Shown: positions 47,110 through 56,561 of the stretch, one piece after another
How the letters are laid out: each line of letters begins with the position of its first letter
Position numbering within the stretch: position 1 is the stretch's first letter
Source: Centipeda periodontii DSM 2778
GTDB lineage: Bacteria > Bacillota > Negativicutes > Selenomonadales > Selenomonadaceae
Length of the DNA: 64,000 bases
Assembly (NCBI RefSeq): GCF_000213975.1
Contig: NZ_GL892076.1
Coordinates: forward strand, 2,265,980-2,329,979
Direction of reading: 5' to 3'
Notes under the pieces: model-generated
What the model saw: the letters and a program-made list of their open reading frames with translations, nothing else
The model's database searches: none
What the model was told of the DNA's origin: nothing
Position numbers and translations under genes: made by a program

Positions 47110-48159
47110 TTAGGTCAGTTCGTAGCGCGCGATCTCGTCGATCTCGCGATTCGTCGCGATGAGGATGTCCTTGCCCTCGTAGACATAGTGCAGGACATTC
47201 GCCGCGCCGCAGCCACGATCGAGTTCCTGCGCGACATAGCCCTTGCCCTCCTCATAGGTAAAGGCGAGGAGCAGCCGTTCGCCCTTGCGGTGTCCGAGAA
47301 TCCACGTCGGTTTTCCGCAGATCATGCCGCCAAAGATGGCGTGGAGGAATTCGAGTTTTTCAGGATAGGTGTAGACGAGCGTGAATTTCCCGTTCTCCTG
47401 CTTGTAAATGTTGATCGTGTCGCCGTGGAACGGCGCGATCGTACACAGCTCCTCCACGCCGTCCCCATCGAGATCAAGCAGCAGGCCATCACTCGCCGCA
47501 TCGGAAATGAGTTCGTCGATGCACCACGCATCGCCCTCCTCCGTTGGCGGGTAGAAGCGGAACACGCCGTTGTCCGTCGATACGATGCTGCTCATCGCGC
47601 CGCTCTCATCGACGTGACGATAGTAGCCGTGGTTCTTGAGCAGCCCCTCCTTCAGGATCTCGAGCTGCAGCTGGTTCTCATCGTTATACGACGAGAGATC
47701 GGCGGGCAGTTCTGCGGCAAAAACTCTGCCCGCGAAGCGCCAGTCCTCCTTGTACTCATGCCCTGACTTCAGCGCACAGGCGATGAGATAGTTCCGTCCA
47801 CCCGACTGCAGGATGTCGAAACGATGGACAAAAGGCAGGTCGCAGAGCGTCCGCACCTCCCAATCATCTTTTCCGCGCGGAGTAACGATGACAATGGATG
47901 CCTCCTTGCCGTCATTCGGTGAGTAGAACTTGCGCGTGGCAAGGAACTGCCCATCCGTGCCCGGAACCTGCACCATCGTCATGACACCTCCGGGTCCCTC
48001 CCAGACGGTCTCCTCGATGTCACCGTCGAGGTTGATAAGGTAGCACTTGTCCACCTTTTCCGCTGCGCAGAGGAAGTGCCGCGTGCCCTTGTAGTTCAGC
48101 ATGGTAAGTGAGTAGCATTTGGCAAGTTCGCCAATGATCTTCTTCTTTACATTCAGCAT
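47110..48159 (-). CDS. Unknown protein embedded in the ula operon (FG-GAP/VCBS-like)
   Basis: A 349-residue soluble protein without signal peptide. It has recurring beta-propeller-like segments and one LDLDGDGVEEL motif (about residue 227), as in FG-GAP/VCBS calcium-binding repeats. It sits between ulaE and ulaF with short spacers and good ribosome-binding sites, so it belongs to the operon. No counterpart in the classical ulaABCDEF set is known to me, while UlaD (3-keto-L-gulonate-6-phosphate decarboxylase) is missing here. Replacing UlaD is only speculation. Confidence 0.65.
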   Translation of the reverse strand: MLNVKKKIIGELAKCYSLTMLNYKGTRHFLCAAEKVDKCYLINLDGDIEETVWEGPGGVMTMVQVPGTDGQFLATRKFYSPNDGKEASIVIVTPRGKDDWEVRTLCDLPFVHRFDILQSGGRNYLIACALKSGHEYKEDWRFAGRVFAAELPADLSSYNDENQLQLEILKEGLLKNHGYYRHVDESGAMSSIVSTDNGVFRFYPPTEEGDAWCIDELISDAASDGLLLDLDGDGVEELCTIAPFHGDTINIYKQENGKFTLVYTYPEKLEFLHAIFGGMICGKPTWILGHRKGERLLLAFTYEEGKGYVAQELDRGCGAANVLHYVYEGKDILIATNREIDEIARYELT

Positions 48160-48171
48160 ATTGTTTCCTCT

Positions 48172-49020
48172 CTACTCTGCTGCCGCATCGAGTGCGCGGC
48201 GCAGGAATGTATTGGCAAAGGCGAGGTCAGCTTTCCAATCCGCGCTTCCTATGTACCAGAACTCGCCGACATAGCGTCGCACGCCGAGTGCCCACGCCTT
48301 CCGTGCGATGGCGTCGAAATCGACGTGCCCCGTTCCAAACGGAATTTCACGATACTTCCCGGGCACAGTCTCCTTCAGATGCAATGCGACCATGTGACCG
48401 CGTCCCGTCTCCATATCATCGAGCACACTCTTGCCGTAGATGAGCGCGGCATTCGTCAGATTGCCGCTGTCAGGGTAAACGCCGAGGTAGGGCGAGTCCA
48501 CGAGGTCGACGTAGTGCATCGCCTTTTCGACCGTATCCATAAACGGCGTCTCCATCGTCTCAAAGCCGAGCTGCACGCCGCTGCGCGCCGCAAGCAGTGC
48601 AGACTTCGCGAGATTGCGCGCAAACGCCGCACGCGTCTCCTCTGTGCCCTTGTCGTAGTAGACATCGTAGCCTGCGAGCTGAATCGTCCGAATTCCGAGC
48701 TCTACCGCAAGGTCGATGGCGTCTGCCATGATCTCTATGCTCCGCACCTGCTTCGCAGGATCGGGACTCCCAAGCGGATATTTTCGATGTCCGCTGAGAC
48801 AGATTGAGCCGAACAGGATCCCCGTCGTGCGCATCGCAGCGCGGATCTCCTCCATCTCCGCCGCACTCATATGGAGACGCGCGAGCTTTTCGTCCGTTTC
48901 GTCAATGCTCATCTCCACATAGTCAAAGCCCGCCTCCTTCGCAGCGGTCAGCTTCTCGCGCCATGTGAGCGCAGACGGCATGGCCTTTTCATAGAGTCCG
49001 AGCTGATAGCTTTTTCCCAT
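48172..49020 (-). CDS. ulaE: L-xylulose-5-phosphate 3-epimerase UlaE
   Basis: A 282-residue AP-endonuclease-2-like TIM barrel epimerase, with LGLYEKAMP at the start, SICLSGHRKYPLGS, LAGYDVYYDKGTEETR and the metal-site residues in GFETMETPFMDT, YPDSGNLTNA and HLKET. It converts L-xylulose-5-phosphate to L-ribulose-5-phosphate for UlaF. Confidence 0.92.
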   Translation of the reverse strand: MGKSYQLGLYEKAMPSALTWREKLTAAKEAGFDYVEMSIDETDEKLARLHMSAAEMEEIRAAMRTTGILFGSICLSGHRKYPLGSPDPAKQVRSIEIMADAIDLAVELGIRTIQLAGYDVYYDKGTEETRAAFARNLAKSALLAARSGVQLGFETMETPFMDTVEKAMHYVDLVDSPYLGVYPDSGNLTNAALIYGKSVLDDMETGRGHMVALHLKETVPGKYREIPFGTGHVDFDAIARKAWALGVRRYVGEFWYIGSADWKADLAFANTFLRRALDAAAE

Positions 49021-49082
49021 AATTGCCCCCGTTCATTTGGAAAAAAGAGGAGCCACCGCCGGCGACTCCCCTCTCGTATGAT

Positions 49083-49361
49083 TTACTTAATGCCGGCAGC
49101 CTGAATCTTTTCCTCCATCTCGCCCTCGGACAGGAGATTCTTCAACCCGATGACGACTGGCTTCGTCCCCTTGAACGTGTCCACGAGCGATGCCGAGCAA
49201 AAAACAACATCGTAGTTGTTCGCCTGTGACTTCGCATCACCGACGTTCGTGTGATAGACCTCTGCATCAATGCCGAGCTTCTTGAAGACCTTCGCGAGCT
49301 TCATTTTGATAATCTGCGAGGATCCCATACCGCTGCCGCATGCTGCAATGACTTTCAACAT
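49083..49361 (-). CDS. ulaB: PTS ascorbate-specific IIB
   Basis: A 92-residue lactose/ascorbate-type IIB with phospho-Cys8 in AACGSGMGSSQ. AAAGGAG upstream of the ATG. It transfers phosphate from UlaC to the incoming ascorbate through UlaA. Confidence 0.92.
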   Translation of the reverse strand: MLKVIAACGSGMGSSQIIKMKLAKVFKKLGIDAEVYHTNVGDAKSQANNYDVVFCSASLVDTFKGTKPVVIGLKNLLSEGEMEEKIQAAGIK

Positions 49362-49400
49362 TTTAATGCACTCCTTTATAGTAAATACAACAGACTGACC

Positions 49401-50888
49401 TTAGTCGATAACCACCTTGTCCACAGGCACGCCCTGCTTCTTCGCCATGACTTCCTTGTATTCGTCGAAGTCCTCGGCGATGAGGAAGTAGGTGTCTTTA
49501 TTGCGCCGGTAAATGATCTGTGGAATGGTGAGCAGAATGATGACCACCACTGCAACGCCGACATACTGGAAGTTGTTCATGATGACGCCGATGAACGGCC
49601 AGATCGTATCCCAGTCAAAATTTCCGTGCCAGCCGCCGAACATCCCTGTCGTGAAGTAGTACGCTGCAAAGCCGCCGCCGAGCACCTGGATCATGCCACT
49701 GAAGAACGGGATGATCGCCGCCGCGCGCACGCCGCCGAGACGGTTTGCAAAGACGGCAAAGGTCGCGTTGTCGAAGAAGAGCGGTACGAATCCGCTGATG
49801 ATGAGGATCGGACTCTCAAAGACAATCAGACCGATAATCGCGAGAAATTGACCGAACGCACCAAAGAGAAAGCCGAACGTCACAGCGTTCGGATGACCGA
49901 AGCCGTAGGTCGCTGCACAGTCAACCGCAGGCACGGAGCCGGGCAGCAGCTTCTCGGAGATGCCTTGGAACGAGTTGGTCAGCTCCGAGACGAACATACG
50001 GACGCCGAGCTGCAGGATCGTGAGGTAGACGGCGAAGTTGAACGATTTTTCAACAATATAGAAGACAAAATTCTGCTTCTCGCTGAACCCCTTGTCGATC
50101 TGGTGCATGAGATCCGCACCGAGAATCGAGATGATCGCGCCGAAGAAGAATGTCATGAGAATACCGGTCGCAACGACATTCTCGTTGAAGATGGAGAGGA
50201 AGCCCGGCAGTTTCAGATTCTCAAGCGACTTCTGCGGATTGCCGATCTTCTTGGCGAGCTTCGAAACGAGGAAGATGCCAAACATCTGTTGATGACCTGT
50301 CGCAAAGCCACCGCCCTCGGTGAGCTTCGCCACAGGCTCGACGGTGAGGTTCGAGGCGACCGACCAGTAGGTACCGAGCAGGACGCCCAGCATGAGCACA
50401 ACACCCGGATCCTGCAGTTCGGGGAAACAGAAGAGGACGAGCCAGAGCGCTGTCGAGGACTGCTGCACCATGACGTGCCCCGTGATGAAGAGCGTGCGGA
50501 TCTTCGTATACCTGCGCAGCATGACGAGCAGGATGTTGATGGCAAACGCGATCAGGAGCACCATCATCATCATCGAGAACGAGCGTCCGATGTGTTCCAC
50601 GCTCATCTGCGCCGCCGCCTGCCCGAAATATGGGTCGATGACCGCTGCCGAAAGGTCAAAGCGATCCTTCAGCCCTGCCAGCACCGGACGGAAGTTCCCA
50701 ACAAGTCCGCTCGATGCAACCATCAGGATCATGTAGCCGACGACCGCCTTGATAAAGCCCGCTATGCATTCGTAGATGGGTTTTTTCAGAAGAGCGTAGC
50801 CGACAAAGACGATGAAGCCGATAAAGAACTGTGGCTTCGTGAGGATGTTGTTCTGGAAGAATTCCCAGACAGACAATACAATTTCCAT
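49401..50888 (-). CDS. ulaA: PTS ascorbate-specific IIC (UlaA/SgaT)
   Basis: A 495-residue membrane carrier with about 11 membrane segments, of the UlaA fold distinct from the glucose superfamily. It brings in L-ascorbate as the 6-phosphate. Family motifs GATYWSV-like (LLGTYWSVASN), GGGFATGHQQMFG and AATYGFGHPNAVTFGF are visible. The neighbouring IIB and IIA support the assignment. Confidence 0.93.
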   Translation of the reverse strand: MEIVLSVWEFFQNNILTKPQFFIGFIVFVGYALLKKPIYECIAGFIKAVVGYMILMVASSGLVGNFRPVLAGLKDRFDLSAAVIDPYFGQAAAQMSVEHIGRSFSMMMMVLLIAFAINILLVMLRRYTKIRTLFITGHVMVQQSSTALWLVLFCFPELQDPGVVLMLGVLLGTYWSVASNLTVEPVAKLTEGGGFATGHQQMFGIFLVSKLAKKIGNPQKSLENLKLPGFLSIFNENVVATGILMTFFFGAIISILGADLMHQIDKGFSEKQNFVFYIVEKSFNFAVYLTILQLGVRMFVSELTNSFQGISEKLLPGSVPAVDCAATYGFGHPNAVTFGFLFGAFGQFLAIIGLIVFESPILIISGFVPLFFDNATFAVFANRLGGVRAAAIIPFFSGMIQVLGGGFAAYYFTTGMFGGWHGNFDWDTIWPFIGVIMNNFQYVGVAVVVIILLTIPQIIYRRNKDTYFLIAEDFDEYKEVMAKKQGVPVDKVVID

Positions 50889-50913
50889 TCCCCTGCCTCC
50901 TTATGGCTGAATC

Positions 50914-51360
50914 CTATTCCTCAATCGCACGCAGGTCTTCGGGCGTTTTTGCCGCAAGAAGCTTTGCGACAATTGTTTCATCCGACAGGCACTCCGAGAG
51001 TTCCATCAGATTTTGGATGTGCTCCTCGTCGTCCGCTGCCGCAAGGACAACGAAAATGCGTGCGTCATGCTCCCCGTCCTCATGGAAACGTACGGGCTTT
51101 TCGGTCTTCATGAAGCACATTGCCGTATGGTTCACGCCGCGCCCGCGCTCCGCGTGCGGGATGCAGATGTCGGGGGCAATCACGATGTAGGGGCCGAGCT
51201 CCTCCACCTTTTCGATGATAAAGGAGGCATACTCCGGCTCGATGCTACCGTCCGCCTCGAGTGGTGCGCAGGCGGCGCGGATCGCATCTCGCCAGTCGTC
51301 AAAGCCCTCGTGGAACGAATAGTGTTTCTGTGCAACAAATTCCTTGAACAATACTGTCAC
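50914..51360 (-). CDS. ulaC: PTS ascorbate-specific IIA
   Basis: A 148-residue mannitol/fructose-type IIA with the phosphorylated His69 in CIPHAERGRGV. It passes phosphate from HPr to UlaB. Start uncertain: GTG at 51360 or TTG six codons... upstream spacing favours either weakly (GAGGG is eight bases before a TTG at 51351). Confidence 0.88.
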   Translation of the reverse strand: MTVLFKEFVAQKHYSFHEGFDDWRDAIRAACAPLEADGSIEPEYASFIIEKVEELGPYIVIAPDICIPHAERGRGVNHTAMCFMKTEKPVRFHEDGEHDARIFVVLAAADDEEHIQNLMELSECLSDETIVAKLLAAKTPEDLRAIEE

Positions 51361-51368
51361 CCTCTCTC

Positions 51369-52472
51369 TTACAGACAGGAACGGAACGGAATGTTCTGCG
51401 GATGCTCGAAGCAGTCTTCGAAGCCGCGGCGATGATGATAGTAGATCTTGTCCTTGTCCTGCGGATAGACATAGCGACCGCCGACCTGCCAGAAGAACGG
51501 ATGGAACCCATACTCGTTGCGATCCTTCTTGAAATCATAGATGAGCTTGATCTCATCGCAGTCCGCCTGGAAGTTCGACCACACATCCCAGTGGATCGGA
51601 CAGACCACCTTGCATCGCAGATTCTCTGCCATGCGCAGGATGTCAATGGAGGTCATCTTATCCTGCATGCCGATCGGATTCTCACCGAACGAACCAAACG
51701 CGACGTCAATGTCGTAGTCCTTGCCATGCTTTGCGAAGTAGATCGAGAAGTGAGAGTCGCCCGAATGGTAGATGTTGCCGCCTGGCGTCTTCAGGAGATA
51801 GTTGACCGCCTTCTCATCCATATCCGTCGGACACTTGCCTGTCAGTTCCTCCCGATCGGGTCCCGTCGAATCCGTCGTCACGATGCAGGTACGGTCAAAG
51901 CTGTCAAGCGCGATGATCTCAATATCCTTGATCTTGATGACATCGCCCGGCACAACCGTGCGGCACCGCTCTGCAGGTACGCCCCATTTGATCCATGTCT
52001 CCACGGACTTTTTCGGACCAATGAAGGGAACCGGAATGTCCCTGCCGTCCTCGTCTGTCGTCGTCATGCCGCTCTGAATGACGTGCGCCGCCCACTCTGC
52101 CGACATGTGATCCTGATGATAGTGCGTTGCCAAAACCGCATCCACATGCTTGAACGCGAACGGATCGATGACGAAGGGGACGTTGCGCAGATTCGGCTGC
52201 ATGTTGCGACAGCCGCACATATTCGCCATCTGATGACCGACCGCCATCTTGCCGTTGCCGTGCGTGCGCTTGCCATTGCCACACCAGAGGTCGACCGTCA
52301 AATTCGCGCCGCCGGGGGTCTTGAACCAGATTCCTGTACAGCCGAGCCACCACATAGCGACCTGCCCCTGCGGAACCTCATAGCCCTCGATCTCCTCGAC
52401 CAGCCATGTCCCCCACTCGGGAAACGTGTTCATGATCCAGCTCTCACGCGTCATGTCTGATACCTTGCTCAT
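51369..52472 (-). CDS. ulaG: L-ascorbate-6-phosphate lactonase UlaG
   Basis: A 367-residue metallo-beta-lactamase-fold lactonase. The metal site THYHQDHMS, later His in YHSGDSHFS and HWD, and the N-terminal [11 protein letters not shown] and WWLGCTGIW blocks identify UlaG. It opens L-ascorbate-6-phosphate to 3-keto-L-gulonate-6-phosphate. First gene of the operon, with AGGAGGAG upstream of the ATG. Confidence 0.95.
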   Translation of the reverse strand: MSKVSDMTRESWIMNTFPEWGTWLVEEIEGYEVPQGQVAMWWLGCTGIWFKTPGGANLTVDLWCGNGKRTHGNGKMAVGHQMANMCGCRNMQPNLRNVPFVIDPFAFKHVDAVLATHYHQDHMSAEWAAHVIQSGMTTTDEDGRDIPVPFIGPKKSVETWIKWGVPAERCRTVVPGDVIKIKDIEIIALDSFDRTCIVTTDSTGPDREELTGKCPTDMDEKAVNYLLKTPGGNIYHSGDSHFSIYFAKHGKDYDIDVAFGSFGENPIGMQDKMTSIDILRMAENLRCKVVCPIHWDVWSNFQADCDEIKLIYDFKKDRNEYGFHPFFWQVGGRYVYPQDKDKIYYHHRRGFEDCFEHPQNIPFRSCL

Positions 52473-52546
52473 AATGCTCCTCCTATTTGCTCATTGAATT
52501 ATAAAACATAGCTTTGTGGAACTTTTATGTCATTATATCACCATTT

Positions 52547-52657
52547 TATGCTCATTTCAAGTATTTTTATGGAAGATAATTATTTTCATCATGCGTTATA
52601 CGTTCATTTTTTATTTTAACGGTTGATTCCTTTTCGATTTTTGATATAATGAGCATA
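52547..52657. promoter_or_regulatory. Divergent ula control region with paired operator motif
   Basis: The decamer AATGAGCATA occurs at 52648-52657, overlapping the -10 of the regulator, and in inverted orientation (TATGCTCATT) at 52547-52556 on the ulaG side. The spacing of about 100 bases would suit looping by a DeoR-type repressor. The 243-base intergenic region is very A+T-rich. Confidence 0.5.
52623..52650 (+). promoter_or_regulatory. Promoter of the DeoR-type regulator
   Basis: TTGATT (52623-52628), 16 bases, TATAAT (52645-52650), 66 bases before the ATG at 52716. Confidence 0.65.
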
Positions 52658-52715
52658 TCAAATACGATAAGCATATTTTATGAGAAAATATCTCAAATAT
52701 AGAAAGGAATATGTA

Positions 52716-53513
52716 ATGAAAAGCAGCAAAGCCGTCATATACAGACGTCAGCAAAACCTCCTGAAGCTCCTACAACGGGAGAAGACCATTGAGGTGGAAA
52801 GCGCCGCACAGGAACTCGGTGTCTCGCCCACAACGATACGGCGCGATCTGCAAGAATTCTCAAAGCAACGGCTAGTCACACGTTTTCATGGAGGGGCGCA
52901 GCTGATCGCGGGCACCTTACAAGAAGAGGATCCCCCCGAGAACGGAGACCCGAAAGCGCGCATCGACCGCAGCCAGAAGGAAGCCATTGCCCGCCGTGCT
53001 GCCGAGCTCATCGAAGACGGCGATACCATCTTTATGAACTCGAGTTCGACCACGATGCTGCTTCTCGACTACATCAAGGACAAGCGTGTCATTATCGTGA
53101 CGAACAACAGCCACGTCATCGGCTACCCGCACGCCCCATCTGTGACGATCATCCTGACGGGCGGGGAGATCTATGAGCGGCGGCAGTCGCTCGTCGGGGA
53201 TTTTGCTCTCCAAACACTCAGTAAGATCAATGCGAACAAAACGTTCCTTGGCGTCTCCGGGATCAACGCGAAAAGCGGCATAACAACCTCAGTGTTGCCG
53301 GAAACCGCCATCAACGAGATGATGATGCGACACTGTCAGGGCAACTGCTATGTGCTTGCCGCGCGCGGTAAGATCGGGCACACGCACAATTTCCGCTCCG
53401 GCAGCATCCGCCATGTCCATACACTTATTACCTGCAATGGTGCGGATGCGGATGCCCTCGCCGAGATTGCTGCTACAGGCATACGCGTCATTGAAGTTGA
53501 GGAGAATATCTGA
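52716..53513 (+). CDS. DeoR-family repressor, probable ula regulator
   Basis: A 265-residue DeoR protein: N-terminal winged helix with SAAQELGVSPTTIRRDLQEF, the following RFHGGAQL hinge, and a sugar-phosphate-binding ISOCOT domain (FMNSSSTTMLLLDY, TGGEIYERRQSLVGDFA). UlaR proteins belong to this family, and L-ascorbate-6-phosphate is the known inducer there. Divergent from ulaG. ATG at 52716 with AAAGGA seven bases upstream. Confidence 0.88.
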   Translation: MKSSKAVIYRRQQNLLKLLQREKTIEVESAAQELGVSPTTIRRDLQEFSKQRLVTRFHGGAQLIAGTLQEEDPPENGDPKARIDRSQKEAIARRAAELIEDGDTIFMNSSSTTMLLLDYIKDKRVIIVTNNSHVIGYPHAPSVTIILTGGEIYERRQSLVGDFALQTLSKINANKTFLGVSGINAKSGITTSVLPETAINEMMMRHCQGNCYVLAARGKIGHTHNFRSGSIRHVHTLITCNGADADALAEIAATGIRVIEVEENI

Positions 53514-53532
53514 AGAACTACACGAAAGCACG

Positions 53533-53569
53533 AAAAAACTCGCCTTGCATAACGCAAAGCGAGTTTTTT
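53533..53569. terminator. Bidirectional terminator
   Basis: AAAAAACTCGC (53533-53543) pairs with GCGAGTTTTTT (53559-53569); an inner TTGC/GCAA extends the stem. It ends the regulator gene and the convergent MATE gene. Confidence 0.88.
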
Positions 53570-53591
53570 GATGGATCGAATGCACCACGGC

Positions 53592-54935
53592 TCAGGACGC
53601 ACACCGCAATGTCTTCTCCGTCCAAAAATACGCGATCACAACAGGAATTGCCGCGCCGATCCATGCGAGTGGATTCGCCAGACACGCGCCGAGGAAGCCG
53701 AGGGGCGCGCAGAGGAGGAGCGCCGCGCCCGTGCGCATGATGAGCTCCATCGCGCCCGCAATGGTCGGAACGACGCTCTGCCCGAGTCCCTGCAGGACGT
53801 TGCGATAGACAAGCAGGAGTGCGAGGATAACGTAGCACGAACCATTGACGATGAGGTAAGTATGCCCGTAGGCGATGACCTCCGCAGCCCCCGCCGCATC
53901 CGCACCGACGAACAGTTCGAGGAAGAATGTGCCGAACGCGATGAGGAGGACGCCGATGCCGACGGCAAACGCCATCGACATTTTGAGGCACGCGCGCACG
54001 CCTATGCGAATGCGCTCGTATTTCTGCGCGCCGTAGTTCTGCGCCGTGTACGCCGCCATCGCGTAGCCGAACGAGAGCATGGGCATAACGGCGACAGCGT
54101 CGATCTTCTGCGTCGCTGCGTACGCTGCAACGGGCAGTGCACCGAGGTTGTTCAGTGCGACTTGCAGGATAATCGCACCGATGGCGATGACGGAGGACTG
54201 AAACGCCATCGGCAGCCCCATGTGCAGATGTGCCATAAGGACGAAGGTGTTCGGCTTCCAGTCCGAGAGGTGCGTATGGAGCGCAGGCACACGTCGCCGT
54301 ATATAGATCCAGAAGAGGAGCGCACCGATGCCCTGTGAGAAAACCGTCGCAAGCGCCGCGCCCGGGATTCCCCAGCCGAGTACGAGGATGGCAATCGGCT
54401 CGAGTGCAACATTGATTGCGAGCGTGACGGCGAGCAGAATCGTCGGCATCTTGCTGTCACCGAGCGCACGGATGAGGCAGTTTTGCATGTAGAGCAGGAG
54501 AAAGATGATAAGTCCCGCAAAGATGATCGAGATGAAGTCATACGCTCCGTCCAAAATCTCGGGCGGCGTTTCCATCAGCACGAGCAACGTGTGCGTGAGC
54601 GGCAAGACGATTACGGTGAGTGTGAGTGTCACGGCAACGCCGAGTAGAATGCACGCCGCAGCACTCTGCCGCACGCCCCGCCGATCACCCGCGCCGAACC
54701 GCTGTCCCGTGTAGATCGTAACACCCGTACAGAACCCCATGATAAAGCCGAGCGTCAGGAACATGAGGCTGCCCGTGCAGCCGACCGCCGCGAGCGCGTT
54801 CACCCCAAGGAAACGTCCGACAATGAGCGTATCAATAAAGGCATAGAGCTGCTGCATCATATTGCCCGCGACAAGCGGCAGGGCAAAGAAGAAGATGAGC
54901 CGTGTCGGATCGCCCTCCGTCATGTTCTTCGTCAT
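53592..54935 (-). CDS. MATE-family efflux transporter
   Basis: A 447-residue protein with 12 predicted membrane segments in two MatE repeats. The start MTKNMTEGDPTRLIFFFALPLVAGNMMQQLY and the QNYGAQKYERIRIG block are typical of the DinF/NorM-like group that exports drugs or cationic metabolites with Na+ or H+. Substrate unknown. Coupled by a four-base overlap to the upstream YdcF-like gene. Confidence 0.9.
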   Translation of the reverse strand: MTKNMTEGDPTRLIFFFALPLVAGNMMQQLYAFIDTLIVGRFLGVNALAAVGCTGSLMFLTLGFIMGFCTGVTIYTGQRFGAGDRRGVRQSAAACILLGVAVTLTLTVIVLPLTHTLLVLMETPPEILDGAYDFISIIFAGLIIFLLLYMQNCLIRALGDSKMPTILLAVTLAINVALEPIAILVLGWGIPGAALATVFSQGIGALLFWIYIRRRVPALHTHLSDWKPNTFVLMAHLHMGLPMAFQSSVIAIGAIILQVALNNLGALPVAAYAATQKIDAVAVMPMLSFGYAMAAYTAQNYGAQKYERIRIGVRACLKMSMAFAVGIGVLLIAFGTFFLELFVGADAAGAAEVIAYGHTYLIVNGSCYVILALLLVYRNVLQGLGQSVVPTIAGAMELIMRTGAALLLCAPLGFLGACLANPLAWIGAAIPVVIAYFWTEKTLRCAS

Positions 54936-55690
54936 TCGAGGTACCTCGTCACAAAGATGCGCAGCTTCTCTTGGAGATAGACCGTATTTGTGAGAAGTGC
55001 CCCCGCGTTTGGTGCAAACTTGATGAGATAGATCTGCGGATCGCCGCTCACCCAGAAATCCGTCGGATACGGTGTCACCGTAACCCCCTCCTTCTCGAAA
55101 TTCAGCACGGCACGCGGCAGGTGGAACGCCGAGGTCACAAGGATCGGCTGTGTGAAGCCCTCACGCCGCAGAATCTCCGCCGAATAGCGCGCATTCTGCC
55201 CTGTCGTGAGACTGTTCCCCTCCACATAGATCATTTCATCGGGCACGCCGAGCGAGCGCAGGACGCGCCGCGCAATCTCCGCCTCTGAGCCGGTGTCGCT
55301 GAACACCTGCCCGCCCGAGAGCAGGATTGGCAGACGATGGATGTGATAGAGCCGCAGCACTGTGAGGAGCCGCGACGACGGACTCTGCGCGAGCATCCCC
55401 ACACCATCCACATCCTGCACCTCTGCGATCGCCCCGCCACCGAGCATGACGATCACATCCCCCTGCGCTTCCGCAGGCACATCATATGTCCGCTCAAGGT
55501 CTCCCATCAGACGATCAGCAACCGCTCCGATGGAGAGCAGATAGAGCGCAAGAACAAGTGCTGTGAGCGCTCCTGCCGCACGATGTTGGTGTCGTTTTTT
55601 CCAGAGATAGACGGCAATCCCGAGCATTGCGAGAATAAAGATCCCCGGCGGGAGTATCCATGCCGCACCGAATTTCAAAATATAGATCAA
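54932..55690 (-). CDS. YdcF/SanA-like DUF218 membrane protein
   Basis: A 252-residue protein with two N-terminal membrane segments (about 5-30 and 38-60) and a DUF218 domain. Family motifs: IVMLGGGA, LLSGGQVFSDTGSEAEIARRVL, GNSLTTGQNARYSAEIL and LVTSAFHLPRA. DUF218 proteins (ElyC, SanA, YdcF) are linked to envelope integrity and undecaprenyl-linked steps. The 55691-55871 gap upstream holds no recognisable element. Confidence 0.88.
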   Translation of the reverse strand: MIYILKFGAAWILPPGIFILAMLGIAVYLWKKRHQHRAAGALTALVLALYLLSIGAVADRLMGDLERTYDVPAEAQGDVIVMLGGGAIAEVQDVDGVGMLAQSPSSRLLTVLRLYHIHRLPILLSGGQVFSDTGSEAEIARRVLRSLGVPDEMIYVEGNSLTTGQNARYSAEILRREGFTQPILVTSAFHLPRAVLNFEKEGVTVTPYPTDFWVSGDPQIYLIKFAPNAGALLTNTVYLQEKLRIFVTRYLE

Positions 55691-55871
55691 GTATCATCAG
55701 CCCTGTCAAAACACAATACAACACATCAAAAATAATCCAAACCTCGTATCGTTACGCAATTTTGCACAGATATGAGGTGCGTGTGCAACGAATCATATTA
55801 TAGGATATTTTAGGGAATTTTTGTAGGCATCACAAACAAAAGAAATAGAAAATGGCATACCACAGGCTTAT

Positions 55872-55901
55872 AAAAAGAGCACCTTTTCAGATGCTCTTTT
55901 T
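55872..55901. terminator. Terminator after hicB (locus 2)
   Basis: AAAAAGAGCA and TGCTCTTTTT pair around a ten-base loop, so it works in either direction. It lies 50 bases beyond the hicB stop. Confidence 0.8.
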
Positions 55902-55950
55902 CATCTTGATTTTCTGTTTGACACACCCAACCCAAACACTGCTTCCATCT

Positions 55951-56265
55951 CTATGCCAGTGCTGCAAGCTGCTCGCGCGCAATAGCTATGTCTCGACACC
56001 GTCTCTCATAGATTTGTCGGTCAAACTCCACGAGCGTAACAAAGCAATCGGTATATGCAGAGGTGTCAATGTCGTTGACGTTACGCGCAGGTGGATAATC
56101 TCTTTCCGACACCCCCTCAAGCATACATCCGATCGCATCCTGCGCCATCCACATCGCCTGTTCCAAGGTTCTTCCCTCCGTGAAGCATCCCTCAATATCG
56201 GGGACTGTCACAGTATAACCGCCCTCTTCGGCAGTCTCGAACACCGCCGGATAATAATGCTTCAT
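55951..56265 (-). CDS. hicB: HicB-type antitoxin (locus 2)
   Basis: A 104-residue HicB with the N-terminal YYPAVFETAEEGGYTVTVPDIEGC fold and LEQAMWMAQDAIGCMLEG helix. The C-terminus is shorter than that of locus 1 and lacks the LTIPAWLN-type DNA-binding end, so autoregulation may differ. ATG at 56265 with GGAGGAG nine bases upstream. Confidence 0.85.
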   Translation of the reverse strand: MKHYYPAVFETAEEGGYTVTVPDIEGCFTEGRTLEQAMWMAQDAIGCMLEGVSERDYPPARNVNDIDTSAYTDCFVTLVEFDRQIYERRCRDIAIAREQLAALA

Positions 56266-56308
56266 TTCCATCCACTCCTCCAAACAGGATGATTCCAAGA
56301 ATCCATTG

Positions 56309-56500
56309 CTATATAAGACCTGCCTGTTTCAAAATCTTATGCTCCAATCCCTTCCCCAATGTACCCGCGTGAATCGGAACAACTGTTGTTTTTCGTGTCA
56401 GTGGATTCCACATCTTTTGATGCGATCCGGAACTTGATACGGCTTTGCAAAATCCATTCTTCTCCAGCAGCCGTATCATTTGCCTCGCAGTCATCGGCAT
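56309..56500 (-). CDS. hicA: HicA-type mRNA interferase toxin (locus 2)
   Basis: A 63-residue intact HicA: MIRLLEKNGF, catalytic His27 in SSGSHQKM, and the C-terminal GTLGKGLEHKILKQAGL. It degrades mRNA when not bound by HicB. GGGAGG lies eight bases upstream of the ATG. Gene order toxin-antitoxin is as in locus 1. Confidence 0.88.
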   Translation of the reverse strand: MPMTARQMIRLLEKNGFCKAVSSSGSHQKMWNPLTRKTTVVPIHAGTLGKGLEHKILKQAGLI

Positions 56501-56561
56501 CCCAACCGCCTCCCATCACAAATTATACGGTGTGCAGATAGGAGCGTCAACATCCTTTCAC

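Noticed and set aside
49251-51113. 620-codon plus-strand frame opposite ulaB-ulaA-ulaC
   Set aside because: Charged, low-complexity translation typical of the antisense strand of membrane-protein genes.
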